64,000 bases of DNA from Paenibacillus sp. N3.4 (GCF_008017805.1 NZ_VRTT01000008.1:1-64000), one strand, 5' to 3'. Shown: positions 38,762-47,152, numbered from the stretch's first letter. Numbers and translations are program-made. The notes: a model not told the origin generated them from the sequence alone.

Positions 38762-39456
38762 AAATACTTCCTCCATCTCCCCGATTTGAGGACATTGGAT
38801 GGTTTGGCTTCTACTAAAGAAGGAAACCATTTCCCAACGGCAAAGATCAGTAATTCGGCCAATACAATGGCTCCGAGAATGTCTAACACAACATGCTGCT
38901 TAACAAATACGGTTGAGATGATGATCGACCACGATGTGATTCCAATGAGCAATCGTGAGACTCTCGACAAATTCAAACACTCATTGGAGCCTCTCAGGAT
39001 TAAATAACTGGTTAGAGCATGAATGCTGGGAAAACAATTATAGGGGCCATCCATTTGATAAACCAGACGAATGAGCAAAGATAACCATCCATGATCGGTA
39101 ATCTGAGGGCGATGAATCGAAGTTTGAAACAAGTGAAAAATGATATAACAGCTGACTAAACCCAGACATAAGGTGATTAACGTTCGATAGTAGGCTCTTC
39201 TCTTTTCAGTAAAAAGCACAATCAGCATAACGAAAACAAAAGGGTACCAAATCAAATAAGGGATAATAAATGCTGGAATGAGCGGGATTCGTTCATCCAA
39301 AGCAGTCATTAAGCTTCTGACGTTAGCACCGCCATGATTCAATACACCATAAAAGATATTCAATACAGGAATGATCAATATCCATAACAACCGTGCAAAA
39401 GTTCTAAGCTTAGTCTTCATACTGTTTTGCAACCTTGGAAAATGCTCATCTTCCAT
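38758..39456 (-). CDS. PAP2-related integral membrane phosphatase
   Basis: About 232 aa, predicted six membrane segments. C-terminal motifs CFPSIHALTSYL and FVKQHVVLDIL follow the PAP2 superfamily branch of inositol-phosphorylceramide synthase-like proteins; the first conserved Arg-Pro motif is IHRPQITD. Start at 39456 behind GGAGGCGCAGTAAC. It overlaps the next PAP2 gene and follows a regulatory-looking repeat, so it is likely co-regulated with the kinase/methyltransferase genes. Lipid phosphate phosphatase or phosphotransferase; substrate unknown. Confidence 0.78.
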   Translation of the reverse strand: MEDEHFPRLQNSMKTKLRTFARLLWILIIPVLNIFYGVLNHGGANVRSLMTALDERIPLIPAFIIPYLIWYPFVFVMLIVLFTEKRRAYYRTLITLCLGLVSCYIIFHLFQTSIHRPQITDHGWLSLLIRLVYQMDGPYNCFPSIHALTSYLILRGSNECLNLSRVSRLLIGITSWSIIISTVFVKQHVVLDILGAIVLAELLIFAVGKWFPSLVEAKPSNVLKSGRWRKYL

Positions 39457-39457
39457 G

Positions 39458-39540
39458 TTACTGCGCCTCCTTTTTGCGACAGAGAAATACGAATGCCGGA
39501 GGAACATTCAACGGAACAAAATTTATCTTTACGATATCAT
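39458..39540 (-). pseudogene. C-terminal remnant of a lipid methyltransferase paralogue
   Basis: The minus strand encodes DIVKINFVPLNVPPAFVFLCRKKEAQ, a close match to the end of the intact methyltransferase at 41924-42493 (DIERINLVPLNFPPAFVYVCRKKRG). The rest of the gene is missing. It lies directly below the 68-nt promoter-like repeat at 39553-39620, the same order as in the intact copy. So a repeat-plus-gene unit was duplicated and then mostly deleted here. Confidence 0.75.
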
Positions 39541-39552
39541 CCACCTCCTAAC

Positions 39553-39620
39553 GTCGATAAGGTTATATTAAAGGAAAATAATAAAGAACCTATGGGGATA
39601 AAACTGAAGAATTTCTGAAG
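39553..39620 (-). promoter_or_regulatory. 68-nt regulatory repeat, copy 1
   Basis: Same length as copy 2 at 42579-42646, with roughly 58 of 68 bases identical in the same orientation. On the minus strand it carries TTCAG direct repeats 11 bases apart, and an AATATAA -10-like box. Copy 1 overlaps the last codons of the histidine kinase and precedes the PAP2 genes. Probably the binding site of the adjacent OmpR-type regulator. Confidence 0.65.
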
Positions 39621-40658
39621 GGGACCATAATTATAAAGACGAAAATCCCGTCATTATGTGTAAGCGTTACCGTTCCTTCGTGCAGTTCAATAATGTTTCT
39701 GGTGATCGGAAGACCTAAACCGGTACCCGTTTGGATATCTTCGCTGCGCCGCGAGTGATCGCCTTTATAAAAACGGTCAAAAATTTTTTCCTCTTGATCT
39801 TTTGTGATGGGTGTTCCTTCATTTTCGATCGTAATGTAAAAAAACTGTTCATCTGTTTCCATGGAGATGCGGATTGTGCCAGGCTTAATGGAATACTTGA
39901 GCGCATTCATCAGCAAATTATCAATGGCTCTCGCGAATTTTTCGCTATCAATTGCCGTAACAACAGCGGTATTACCCATATCTTTGTCAATGGATACTCT
40001 GTTTTCCTGAGCAATAGGCTCAAATTCAAAGATCATTTCGTCGAGCAGTTGATGAACATCAATTTGTTTCAGGTTTAAATTATTGCTGCTAGATGTAAGA
40101 CGAGTGTATTCAAACAAATCGTCTATGAGATTTTTTAAATGAATGGCTTTTCTATTATGTGTTTTGAACAAACCGTTCATACTCCTTCTGATCTTGAAAT
40201 GAACTAGTTCTTAATAGATCTAAGTAACCAATGATGCTCGTAAGGGGAGTGCGCAAGTCATGGGAGACACCTGTTATTAATTCCATCTTGGATTTTTCAA
40301 TCTTCCGCTCCCTTTGAATCTGTCGATCTAATCGTTCAGTCATCGCATTAATGCTTAGTGCTACTCGCCCAAGTTCATCTTCTCGCAGTATAGGTACGCG
40401 GTAATCCAAATTCCCTTCTGAAATGATATCGAGTCCATCTGCTAAAGCAATGAGGTATCTGACCACACGGCCAGTTAGCAAATAAAATGAGAAGATGAAT
40501 GTTGCCACAAAAACAAGAGTCGGCACATAAGTTTGATTAAAAATCGCGGCGAACACCATGGAAACAACCGCAATAATAAGACTAAAAACAAACGCCCAAA
40601 ACATCTCGACCCTTATGCTTTTTTTACCTCTTATCAGGTTAAATAGTATATTTATCAA
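39590..40658 (-). pseudogene. Sensor histidine kinase (VanS/BaeS type), frameshifted
   Basis: Two frames, 40658-40155 and 40180-39590, together form one kinase of about 355 aa. The first carries two membrane helices, HAMP (DELGRVALSINAMTERL) and HisKA with SHDLRTPLTS; the second carries DLFEYTRL and an HATPase_c core (DNLLMNALKYS, GTGLGLPITRNIIELHEG). They meet at a T4 run (40162-40165); one fewer base gives RFVQTHNRKAIHLKNLIDD. A TTG at 40658, after GGGGAG, is the likely start. It pairs with the OmpR-type regulator upstream. Loss of the frame would uncouple signalling if real. Confidence 0.82.
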
Positions 40659-41331
40659 TTTTATATCCCACTCCCCAAACCGTTTTGATATATTGCGGTT
40701 TTCTTGGATGTTCCTCCATCTTTTCACGCAAATTGCGAATATGCACCATGACCGTGTTATCAGAATAGCCGGAGGATTCATTCCACAACGTTTCATAAAT
40801 TTTATCGGCACTAAAAACTTGCCCAGAGTGGCTTGCCAATAACTCCAAAATGGAAAATTCAAGAGGTGTAAGGGAAACCTCTTTCCCCCTTATCGATACG
40901 AAATGCTTTGCTTTGTCGATAACAAGCTCTTGTATGGTAATCGTGGAATCGTTTGATTCTTTTGCGGTGTACGTTTGCCTCCGAAGCTGCGCTTTTACTC
41001 TTGCAAGCAGTTCTAAAGGATTAAAGGGCTTGGCCACATAGTCATCAGCGCCATTATAAAGACCCATGATTTTATCGATATCCTCCTGTTTAGCAGAGAG
41101 CATAATGATGGGTGTTGTCCAAATTTCCCTAATCTTCATGCACGTTTTGATACCATCTAAATTGGGCATCATAACGTCCAAAATAATGAGCTGCACGGAG
41201 TTTACCTTTAATACATCTAACGCATTGAGACCGTCCTCTGCTTCTAAAACCTTATATCCTTCGTTGCGCAAATAAACGTGAATAACATCGCGAATTTCCA
41301 AGTCGTCGTCTACGACTAATACTGTGTTCAT
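40639..41331 (-). CDS. OmpR/VanR-type response regulator
   Basis: About 230 aa from ATG 41331 (MNTVLVVDDD) behind GGGGGAAAG. Receiver with D52 in LIILDVMMPNLDG and a C-terminal winged helix (YSDNTVMVHIRNLREKM, TVWGVGYKID). It overlaps DedA by ATGA and the kinase by 20 bases. Two nearby 68-nt repeats have TTTAG/TTCAG direct repeats at an 11-base period, the usual binding mode of this class. It probably controls its own operon and the PAP2 genes. Confidence 0.9.
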   Translation of the reverse strand: MNTVLVVDDDLEIRDVIHVYLRNEGYKVLEAEDGLNALDVLKVNSVQLIILDVMMPNLDGIKTCMKIREIWTTPIIMLSAKQEDIDKIMGLYNGADDYVAKPFNPLELLARVKAQLRRQTYTAKESNDSTITIQELVIDKAKHFVSIRGKEVSLTPLEFSILELLASHSGQVFSADKIYETLWNESSGYSDNTVMVHIRNLREKMEEHPRKPQYIKTVWGVGYKIDKYTI

Positions 41332-41927
41332 CTTGCTTTCCCCCTTTTTTGGCTTCTGAATAATAAAACCATAAAAATGATTATCGTAAATGAAAGTCCT
41401 ACATATATACCGTAATGATATACCATTGTCCCAACACTTTGCACATGGGCTCCTGCTAGTTGACCTAACACAAAAAAGACAAATGTCCAAACAAGTCCAG
41501 CTGTGTAAGAATAAAGCACATAATGACGATACGGCATTTTATTAATCCCAACTAAATAGGGAATAATATGTCTGACGACCGGAATGAAGTAACTAAAGCT
41601 TAAAGCAAAATTTCCATATTTGTTTAACATGTTTTCTGCTATTCTTAAGTGCTTATCGATATTCTTTTTACGCCAAAGTTTATCAAGCATCGGTGATCCG
41701 AGAAATCTGCCGAGAACATAACCAAGTGATAGCCCAGAAATCACACCTAAATAGGTGACAATAAAAGCTGGAAATGTAAGGAGAATACCCGTTTTGCTTA
41801 CAGCTCCTCCGGTCATCACGATGACCTCGTCTGGTATCGGCATACCCACGATGCCAAGCCAAAGCGCAAAAAACAACGCGGCATATCCAAATTGTGAAAT
41901 AGAATGTATGAGTGTGTCGTAATTCAT
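41328..41927 (-). CDS. DedA family membrane protein
   Basis: 199 aa with five or six hydrophobic segments. DedA signatures are visible: PIPDEVIVMTGG near 30-41, GYVLGRFLG near 70, and FIPVVRHIIPYLVGINKMPY, holding the conserved Arg-His. DedA proteins include UptA-type flippases that recycle undecaprenyl phosphate. Coupled to the regulator downstream (ATGA) and the methyltransferase upstream. Its company here of two PAP2 phosphatases suggests a role in lipid-carrier recycling or envelope stress. Confidence 0.85.
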   Translation of the reverse strand: MNYDTLIHSISQFGYAALFFALWLGIVGMPIPDEVIVMTGGAVSKTGILLTFPAFIVTYLGVISGLSLGYVLGRFLGSPMLDKLWRKKNIDKHLRIAENMLNKYGNFALSFSYFIPVVRHIIPYLVGINKMPYRHYVLYSYTAGLVWTFVFFVLGQLAGAHVQSVGTMVYHYGIYVGLSFTIIIFMVLLFRSQKRGKAR

Positions 41928-42493
41928 GCAATCCCCCGCTTTTTACGGCATACATACACAAATGCTGGCGGGAAATTAAGCGGCACAAGATTTATCCTTT
42001 CGATATCGAATGCATGTACTAAATGCTTTTTCATCTGAAGAGAATACTGAAAGGCGACAAAGTAACCACCCGGTTTTAAGGCTTTGATAATTTGATCAAT
42101 TAACGTTTCTCGAAGTTCTCTTGGAAAATTGAAAAATGGTAATCCACTTATAATGCAGTCTAACTGATGGATGCCGTGGTGATTTATTACATTTGTTAAA
42201 TAACATGCGTTTGTGTGACACACAAAATTAGGGTATTGCTTCTGTATATTAGCCTTCATGTTTTCGTCATTCTCGAACAAAAACACTTTGGTTGAGTCCG
42301 ATACACTCGATTTGATATACCGAGTGATTGCACCAGTGCCGGATCCAAGTTCAGCAACAGAACCAACTTCGCTCCACGGAACAGACTGAACCATTTTATT
42401 AGCCAAAAATCGAGAACTTGGCAACACACTACCGATTTGCTTAGGATTTTGAATAAATTTTTGTAAAAACATTAAATATTGATCAGAAGCCAT
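41924..42493 (-). CDS. SAM-dependent phospholipid methyltransferase-like protein (PmtA type)
   Basis: About 189 aa. N-terminal FIQNPKQIGSVLPSSRFLANKMV, the SAM-binding AELGSGTGAITRYI, and LPFFNFP in place of the usual NPP-type loop, resembling the PmtA/KsgA-like class. The C-terminus is LVPLNFPPAFVYVCRKKRG. I use ATG 42493, which has GGAG six bases upstream; a GTG lies 12 bases further up. First gene of an operon with DedA, regulator and kinase. Likely methylates a membrane lipid head group, but catalysis is untested. Confidence 0.8.
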   Translation of the reverse strand: MASDQYLMFLQKFIQNPKQIGSVLPSSRFLANKMVQSVPWSEVGSVAELGSGTGAITRYIKSSVSDSTKVFLFENDENMKANIQKQYPNFVCHTNACYLTNVINHHGIHQLDCIISGLPFFNFPRELRETLIDQIIKALKPGGYFVAFQYSLQMKKHLVHAFDIERINLVPLNFPPAFVYVCRKKRGIA

Positions 42494-42578
42494 AAAATTC
42501 TCCACCCTTCTCCTTATTTTTTTAATTGTTGAAACCTTCCGATTTATAATGAAGGAAAGAAAAAAATCCTCTGTTAAT

Positions 42579-42646
42579 GTCGATAAGATTATATTAAGTT
42601 AAAATTCTAAAGAACCTACAGGGATAAAACTAAAGAATTTCTAAAG
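42579..42646 (-). promoter_or_regulatory. 68-nt regulatory repeat, copy 2 (operon promoter)
   Basis: On the minus strand TTTAG recurs at 11-base spacing near the -35 region (TTTAGAAATTC TTTAG), again 23 bases on, and a TATAAT sits 15-20 bases below the last repeat. It lies 86 bases upstream of the methyltransferase start, so it is the probable promoter. Copy 1 lies at 39553-39620. Confidence 0.65.
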
Positions 42647-42668
42647 AGAAAAACTCAAAACAAAAACG

Positions 42669-42688
42669 TCCTATTCAATAGGACGCTT
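42669..42688 (-). terminator. Hairpin upstream of the envelope operon
   Basis: GTCCTATT and AATAGGAC form a short stem, with a T-rich tail on the minus strand. It insulates the operon from upstream transcription. 42700-42820 also contains a longer imperfect palindrome. Confidence 0.55.
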
Positions 42689-42735
42689 AATGAAAATTCT
42701 TTTAAGTTTTTTAACCAGAGGAATTTCCAAAGCAG

Positions 42736-42815
42736 AAAGGCCCCAATTCTCCATTTTTCCTTTCCGTCGAAGTGAATTCGTCCAAGAAAGAGAAAATGGA
42801 TTCTAGGGCCTTTTT
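42736..42815. repeat. Long imperfect palindrome
   Basis: Arms AAAGGCCCCAATTC... (42736-42757) and ...GGATTCTAGGGCCTTT (42793-42813) pair with some mismatches, and the intervening bases also pair loosely, ending with a T run on the plus strand. The stretch 42816-42980 has no other feature. It may be a bidirectional terminator or a relic of a small inverted-repeat element. Confidence 0.5.
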
Positions 42816-42980
42816 GCGTGCTTGACAATGTTTCGTAGACAGACATGTACACAAAATCGGTTACTTTGTGCAATAGTCCTATAATAATTCATTGCTTCCT
42901 GTCAGAAATTCAATGAATAACTTATCTTCATAACATGCGAACCACCAATTTGTGATAATTAGAGTTTCTTAAGAATTCCT

Positions 42981-43573
42981 TCATTTATACTTCGTCACTT
43001 TAAATTTCACATTCGAATAATTGGAAAAATCACCAGATTCACCAGCCTTAACAACTTTAATTTCGCCTGTAGAGATTGTTGGTTTGTAATCAGAATTAGC
43101 TATCTGAGATCCAAATGCTGTTCCAATCAATTTTTCATTTGCGTCGTAAAAACTCAAGCTAAAATCTATTTCATGTTCAGTAATCGTGTTCTCCTTTAAT
43201 TGATCTAGTGAAAGAAGTCCATAAATTCCTGTATAACCACCGTCTAAATAGAGATCTGTCAGGCTAAAATGTACATTTGGATAATTACTGTCAGTAAGTA
43301 TTTTCATATTTGATGAAAATGATTGATTACTATTTCTTTGTTAACAGCACTATAATCAACAGATGCACCTAATTGCTCCGCTATGAAGCGAACAGGGACA
43401 TAAGCACTACCGTTATAATTAAGAACTGAATAACCTTTGTCCACCACTGTACCTTGACCATTAATTGAAAAATGTACGTCAAATAAATATGCCTGTATGG
43501 AATCAGAAGCTGCAACAACTGAAGTTAATGAAAGAATTCCCCCTACAACTACACCCATAATAAATTTTTTCAT
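42981..43573 (-). pseudogene. Copper-amine-oxidase N-terminal-like secreted protein, frameshifted
   Basis: Frame 1 (43573-43304): signal peptide MKKFIMGVVVGGILSLTSVVAAS, then a stalk-domain pattern (VVDKGYSVLNYNGSAYVPVRFIAEQLGASVDY). Frame 2 (43307-42981) continues with PNVHFSLTDLYLDGGYTGIYGLL and ends GDFSNYSNVKFKVTKYK. Adding one T to the T4 run near 43321 fuses them as NHFSSNMKILTDS. The ATG at 43573 has GGAGGTTATCAT. Secreted, wall-associated, unknown function. An ATGA-coupled gene pair is the alternative reading. Confidence 0.6.
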
Positions 43574-44107
43574 ATGATAACCTCCATAAGTTTTTGTATC
43601 TATATACGTACACATATGGAAAAAGTTGTATTTATAAAGTACAGAAGAATCTGCTCATATCTATCTGAAGGTGATATACCAAAATTCGCTCGAAAAAAGA
43701 CAGTTCTTCGTTAGTTAAATCTCTAACCCGATAACAACTTTTTCTCCACCCATCGTGATTTTCCTTTTTCTAACTTTTTCCCGTTCGTTAAACAGGCTGC
43801 CGACAGCAAAGCTCGTCGGCAACCGGACTATGTTCTTGACATTGACAAATGACAAGAACTTGATCCGATAATAAATAAAGCCCGCAATTCAAGCAGACTT
43901 CATTCGGCTAATGTTCTTGTCATCCGACATTGGACGGCCTGTCACGTTGTTATAGTTTCCGAATAATGACCGTGACAACAACTTTATTCCACTAAATCCA
44001 AAGAAGCCGCGATTTACGCGGCACTTAATGAGATAAAGTTCTTGTCAACCGACACATGGCTGTGACAAGTCAGGTTAAGATTTCCTGAGCTCTTTACGTT
44101 TATAAAA
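43574..44107. repeat. Intergenic stretch with GTTCTTGTCA dispersed repeats
   Basis: Copies of a degenerate motif (AATGAGATAAnGTTCTTGTCAnCYGACA) lie at about 43911-43932 and 44028-44055, with an inverted pair GTTCTTG...CAAGAAC at 43833-43859. A further copy occurs at 51380-51408. A short GTCGGCA/TGCCGAC hairpin (43797-43820) lies at the left. No gene recognised. Confidence 0.6.
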
Positions 44108-44551
44108 TTAAAACGTATTATATACATTTTCACATTCTTTCGCGGTCGGTTCATAAAAACAGTGCTTCTTCCATCGTCCTACGAGCGGCTGATTATACCA
44201 AGTTGGCGGACATGGTCCGGGATTTTCGAACGTTCCTGGACGGAAATACCATAGGGAGAATTTGCCTGGCCAATTCCTCTCCCCATTCACAGTCCGTTGC
44301 GCCAGACGGCGTTCCCTCTCTCTTGCGTTTTGATAGTACATACCATGTTGCAATGCTTCGAACGCATGCGGCTGGTTGATCATTTGGGGAATTGTCCGGA
44401 TTCCTTTAAAATCGGAGCAATTCGCTCTTATTCGGTTAATGCCAACATTTCCAACAAGGAGCATGCCCATTTCGCCTTCGGTCTCAGCTTCAGCTCGAAG
44501 CAACCTTGCCAACATATCAATATCCTGTTTCCTGGCTTTTACGACTGCCAT
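44108..44551 (-). CDS. cwlJ: CwlJ-like spore cortex-lytic cell wall hydrolase
   Basis: 147 aa, close in length to B. subtilis CwlJ. Conserved segments ARLLRAEAETEGEMGMLLVGNVGINRIRANCSDFKG, ARERERRLAQRTVNGERNWPG, and SLWYFRPG...CPPTWYNQPLVGRWKKHCFY. It hydrolyses spore peptidoglycan during germination, acting in the cortex or coat. No signal peptide is visible, as in CwlJ. GAGGTGAGCCA precedes the ATG. No gerQ gene is adjacent. Confidence 0.92.
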   Translation of the reverse strand: MAVVKARKQDIDMLARLLRAEAETEGEMGMLLVGNVGINRIRANCSDFKGIRTIPQMINQPHAFEALQHGMYYQNARERERRLAQRTVNGERNWPGKFSLWYFRPGTFENPGPCPPTWYNQPLVGRWKKHCFYEPTAKECENVYNTF

Positions 44552-44555
44552 TGGC

Positions 44556-44720
44556 TCACCTCTTTAGATTTCTAGACACATCATATTGTAGGTGAAGCGG
44601 ATGTGTTACTCTGGCAAAATAGTGAGCGATAATAAATAGCCGTTCCACCACACTCTTCTGCCCGATAGTTGAACGAATATCGTCTTCCGTTAGCGTCATA
44701 AACAATTTAAATAAGGTCAT
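44556..44720 (-). CDS. Small ORF (54 aa) between GyrI-like gene and cwlJ
   Basis: An ATG whose first two bases overlap the upstream gene's stop (TGATG) opens a 54-codon frame with an amphipathic look (TEDDIRSTIGQKSVVERLFIIAHYFARVTH). Its stop overlaps the cwlJ ribosome site. Position and lack of gaps suggest a real coupled gene, but no family is recognised and it could be a fragment. Confidence 0.4.
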   Translation of the reverse strand: MTLFKLFMTLTEDDIRSTIGQKSVVERLFIIAHYFARVTHPLHLQYDVSRNLKR

Positions 44721-45036
44721 CAAACTCCCGACTTTTTGCGCATAGGGTAGAACATCGTAAAATCAAATGTCTCTATTGCCTCATAGGGTATCGTCAACGC
44801 GTTCAACGGTTCAAGCGGAACCGTCTCCATCCCTAGTACGTCCTCGCTCTTATCAAGCTCATAATCAGGCGACTGCTCAAGCCATGCGAACATCGTTTCA
44901 TAAACGCTCCACATGTGCGCTTCATCCCCGTGCACGCGAACGCTCGCACACAGCCCTCTGGAGTTTGGTCAATTATGCAATGAAATAAGCACTCATCAAT
45001 TACAATTTTCTTTACTTCCTTTGTGAAAAGCTTCAT
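44720..45036 (-). pseudogene. GyrI-like small-molecule-binding domain protein, frameshifted
   Basis: Frame 1 opens MKLFTKEVKKIVIDECLFHCIIDQTPEG; frame 2 continues VRVHGDEAHMWSVYETMFAWLEQSPDYELDKSED...IPYEAIETFDFTMFYPMRK. One extra G in the G3 run (44954-44956) joins them into about 104 aa. The C-terminal strand order resembles the GyrI-like effector-binding fold without a DNA-binding domain. Function unknown; located directly before cwlJ, in the same direction. Confidence 0.5.
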
Positions 45037-45074
45037 TGATTGTACTCCTTTGTTAGCCTTGAGAACGCAGCCGC

Positions 45075-45115
45075 TCCGTCTGGCAGGCTGCCTTCGTATC
45101 TTTATTGAGCTATTA
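45075..45115. repeat. GGCAGGCTGCC...TTATTGAGCTAT dispersed repeat, copy 1
   Basis: Resembles 49808-49850 (GGCAGGCTGCC, then TTTATTGAGCTCT) and, less well, 62838-62865. An 11-base GGCAGGCTGCC palindrome is followed about 20 bases later by TTATTGAGCTAT. Intergenic in each case. Origin unknown. Confidence 0.45.
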
Positions 45116-45141
45116 TTTCTTCTAAGATTAATCAGGCCACT

Positions 45142-45642
45142 TTATGCTGTATGCTGATAAAATGAATCGAAAAGAAACTCTTCAAATGAATCATAGAGCC
45201 TAATTATCCCCTTCGTACTTCCCTCGTACCATTCCATGACCGGAGGATTATCCCCTTCATTTAATTTAAAAAATCTATTTTCATAACCCTGATGAATTGA
45301 GAATACAAAAGTGCTATCAGGCAACACTACCGGGTTATTATTCTCTCGTAATAATTCTTTTGCCTCATCCTGAAGTTCCTTTAGTTGTGAGAAATCCGTA
45401 TCTGTGCCTTGGAACAATCTTCCCGAATAATTGCCGACAGCAAGTAAATATTGGTGATAAGACTTGGGTAACCTGATTCCCATTTCTTGCTCCAGTAACT
45501 TTATTTCTGATTCGCTACACCCATCAAATGGACGGTCAGTATACAATTCCTTCTCATGTAGGAGCTTCAATAAATGTTCACTTCTCACAAACAAACCTAC
45601 TTCCTTAAGGGATAATTCATTATTCGGGTAGATCTCATTCAA
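45142..45642 (-). CDS. SMI1/KNR4 (SUKH) family protein
   Basis: 166 aa. SUKH signature: SESEIKLLEQEMGIRLPKSYHQYLLAVGN in the N-terminal half, LPDSTFVFSIHQGYENRFF in the middle, and a C-terminal DSFEEFLFDSFYQ. The family includes immunity proteins against polymorphic toxins. No toxin gene is recognisable nearby, so it may be an orphan immunity gene. AAAGGAATTGA precedes the ATG. Confidence 0.75.
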   Translation of the reverse strand: MNEIYPNNELSLKEVGLFVRSEHLLKLLHEKELYTDRPFDGCSESEIKLLEQEMGIRLPKSYHQYLLAVGNYSGRLFQGTDTDFSQLKELQDEAKELLRENNNPVVLPDSTFVFSIHQGYENRFFKLNEGDNPPVMEWYEGSTKGIIRLYDSFEEFLFDSFYQHTA

Positions 45643-45828
45643 TTCCTTTATTAGCGTAATCTGACCGTTACTTCAGTAAAATAGGGACCGCCAGACTGCG
45701 CGGCAGCCGGTGATCCCTATTTAAAACGTTCACCGTCAGCTATTCCTTGAAATGCCTTTGATCGGCTAAGGATGGTAATGATCGAAGCCTGAATATATTG
45801 ATATCATAAGATATTAATCTCTCCAAAT

Positions 45829-46191
45829 TCACTTCCGAAAATTCTTATCTCCTGTACTTATTAATTTAATATTTGGCTTTGTTTCAAGTCTTACTGTTAC
45901 ATTGGGATTATCACCATCGAATAATAATAAGCCTTCTGTGGAACTTTCTTTATATATATCGATCCCCCTAATTGCCTCATACCCTACCTCAATTAAAGTG
46001 CCTTGCCTCTCGTTACTCATTCTTATATTTATCCGATTGCATGCCGGTTCCATGCTTAAATCTAAGATGATTCCATCCCTTATTAGTTTGAAGAGCAGGT
46101 AGTTGTAATACCACGGAACTTTGCTATCTAGAATGATTGGTTCTGATTCAAATAAAGTAATTAATTCATACTCTTCAAGAAATGGATTCAA
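45829..46191 (-). CDS. Small protein of unknown function
   Basis: 120 aa, possible TTG start. Acidic, soluble, with beta-strand-like alternation (GTLIEVGYEAIRGIDIY, NPNVTVRLETKPNIKLIST). No motif recognised. It sits between the SUKH gene and the phospholipase-like gene; small proteins in such runs are often immunity factors, but this is only context. Confidence 0.5.
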   Translation of the reverse strand: MNPFLEEYELITLFESEPIILDSKVPWYYNYLLFKLIRDGIILDLSMEPACNRINIRMSNERQGTLIEVGYEAIRGIDIYKESSTEGLLLFDGDNPNVTVRLETKPNIKLISTGDKNFRK

Positions 46192-46211
46192 AATCGTACT
46201 TACCCGTTAGT

Positions 46212-46736
46212 TCAATCATGTGTGGGTATCGAAGGTTTAATTTCTTCAATGACAGCAATAGCCTTAGATTTCGATAAGTTTATGTACTCGATTATTTCAT
46301 CAAAATTATATACTTCAAGTTCGCAATATTTATTTTTTTCTATAATTTCAAAATCTTCGTACAACACTTCAATAAATTTTTGTAAGTCGTCTTGAGTTAT
46401 ATCTTCTATTTCTCTCGGGAGAGCATCAATTTCCAACCAATCTTTTAGGTATCCCATATTATAATGACAAAGCAGTTTTGTTTTCATTTTTCTAAAATCT
46501 GAATACCATCTTTGTAAAAAGGTCGGGTCTAAATCTTGCTTCCGCTTCAATTCATATGGATAATAGATATACTCCATCCATACGTTGTCGGAAATTAAAT
46601 GAGTCAAATATCCTAATGAGTAGTCATCTTTTATATCTGATAAGTATGTATCAATGTATTTTTGATAGTTTACCTGCCTAGTTCTCTTGTCTACATCTAC
46701 TTCGAAATAATGAGTAATAACACCATATTTTACCAC
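46212..46736 (-). CDS. Zinc-dependent phospholipase C-like protein, N-terminally truncated
   Basis: 174 aa from a GTG. The segment YSLGYLTHLISDNVWMEYIYYP resembles the helical zinc-site region (H and D) of small zinc-dependent phospholipase C-like proteins. The expected N-terminal first zinc ligands (a WMTHLRVA type start) are absent here. The upstream bases show no continuation, so the gene is probably truncated. Role unknown. Confidence 0.45.
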   Translation of the reverse strand: MVKYGVITHYFEVDVDKRTRQVNYQKYIDTYLSDIKDDYSLGYLTHLISDNVWMEYIYYPYELKRKQDLDPTFLQRWYSDFRKMKTKLLCHYNMGYLKDWLEIDALPREIEDITQDDLQKFIEVLYEDFEIIEKNKYCELEVYNFDEIIEYINLSKSKAIAVIEEIKPSIPTHD

Positions 46737-46795
46737 TCAATTTATATTTTTTAGGGCGATGCTGGTACAAGCACGCGACACGACAATGATTGACG

Positions 46796-47152
46796 CTACC
46801 TGCGTATGAGAATGACTGCCTGCGGAATGACGAGCCAGAAGCCGGATACCGGCATAAAAAATACACCAATCAAGCTAAGCACCAGCAGGTGGACGCCAAC
46901 GAATTTCGGTACGTCCTCCCCCTTGACCCGAATAAGCCAGTTCATCAAGCAGGCAAGCATAAACAAAAGAACACCAAAAAACAAAAACCAGAAAGTGGCA
47001 GCTCTGTCGGCATGCAGTTGGGGTTCAACCGCGTTTATAAAACCGTCATTCGCGATATCAGTTATCGACTGCCAGTAAACGATAATTCCGACTACTGTGT
47101 GTAACGCAGCTGTCCAAGCGAGCATCACACCACTATGTTTTTTCAATTTCAT
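46796..47152 (-). CDS. DUF6463-like membrane protein
   Basis: About 118 aa from ATG 47152 (MKLKKHSGVM); GAGGAG lies upstream. Four hydrophobic segments, with an N-terminal AWTAALHTVVGIIVYW and a middle LFFGVLLFMLACL. Found in regulator-linked small operons. Downstream of ArsA and the SRPBCC-like protein with short gaps, so it belongs to the MarR operon. No enzymatic motif. Confidence 0.65.
   Translation of the reverse strand: MKLKKHSGVMLAWTAALHTVVGIIVYWQSITDIANDGFINAVEPQLHADRAATFWFLFFGVLLFMLACLMNWLIRVKGEDVPKFVGVHLLVLSLIGVFFMPVSGFWLVIPQAVILIRR

Noticed and set aside
42655..42873. 72-aa minus-strand frame in the palindrome region
   Set aside because: It lies across hairpins and terminators, and its content is low-complexity aromatic/basic.
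43797..43862. Possible CRISPR or attachment site from the clustered short repeats
   Set aside because: The repeats are degenerate, irregularly spaced and not flanked by cas or integrase genes.
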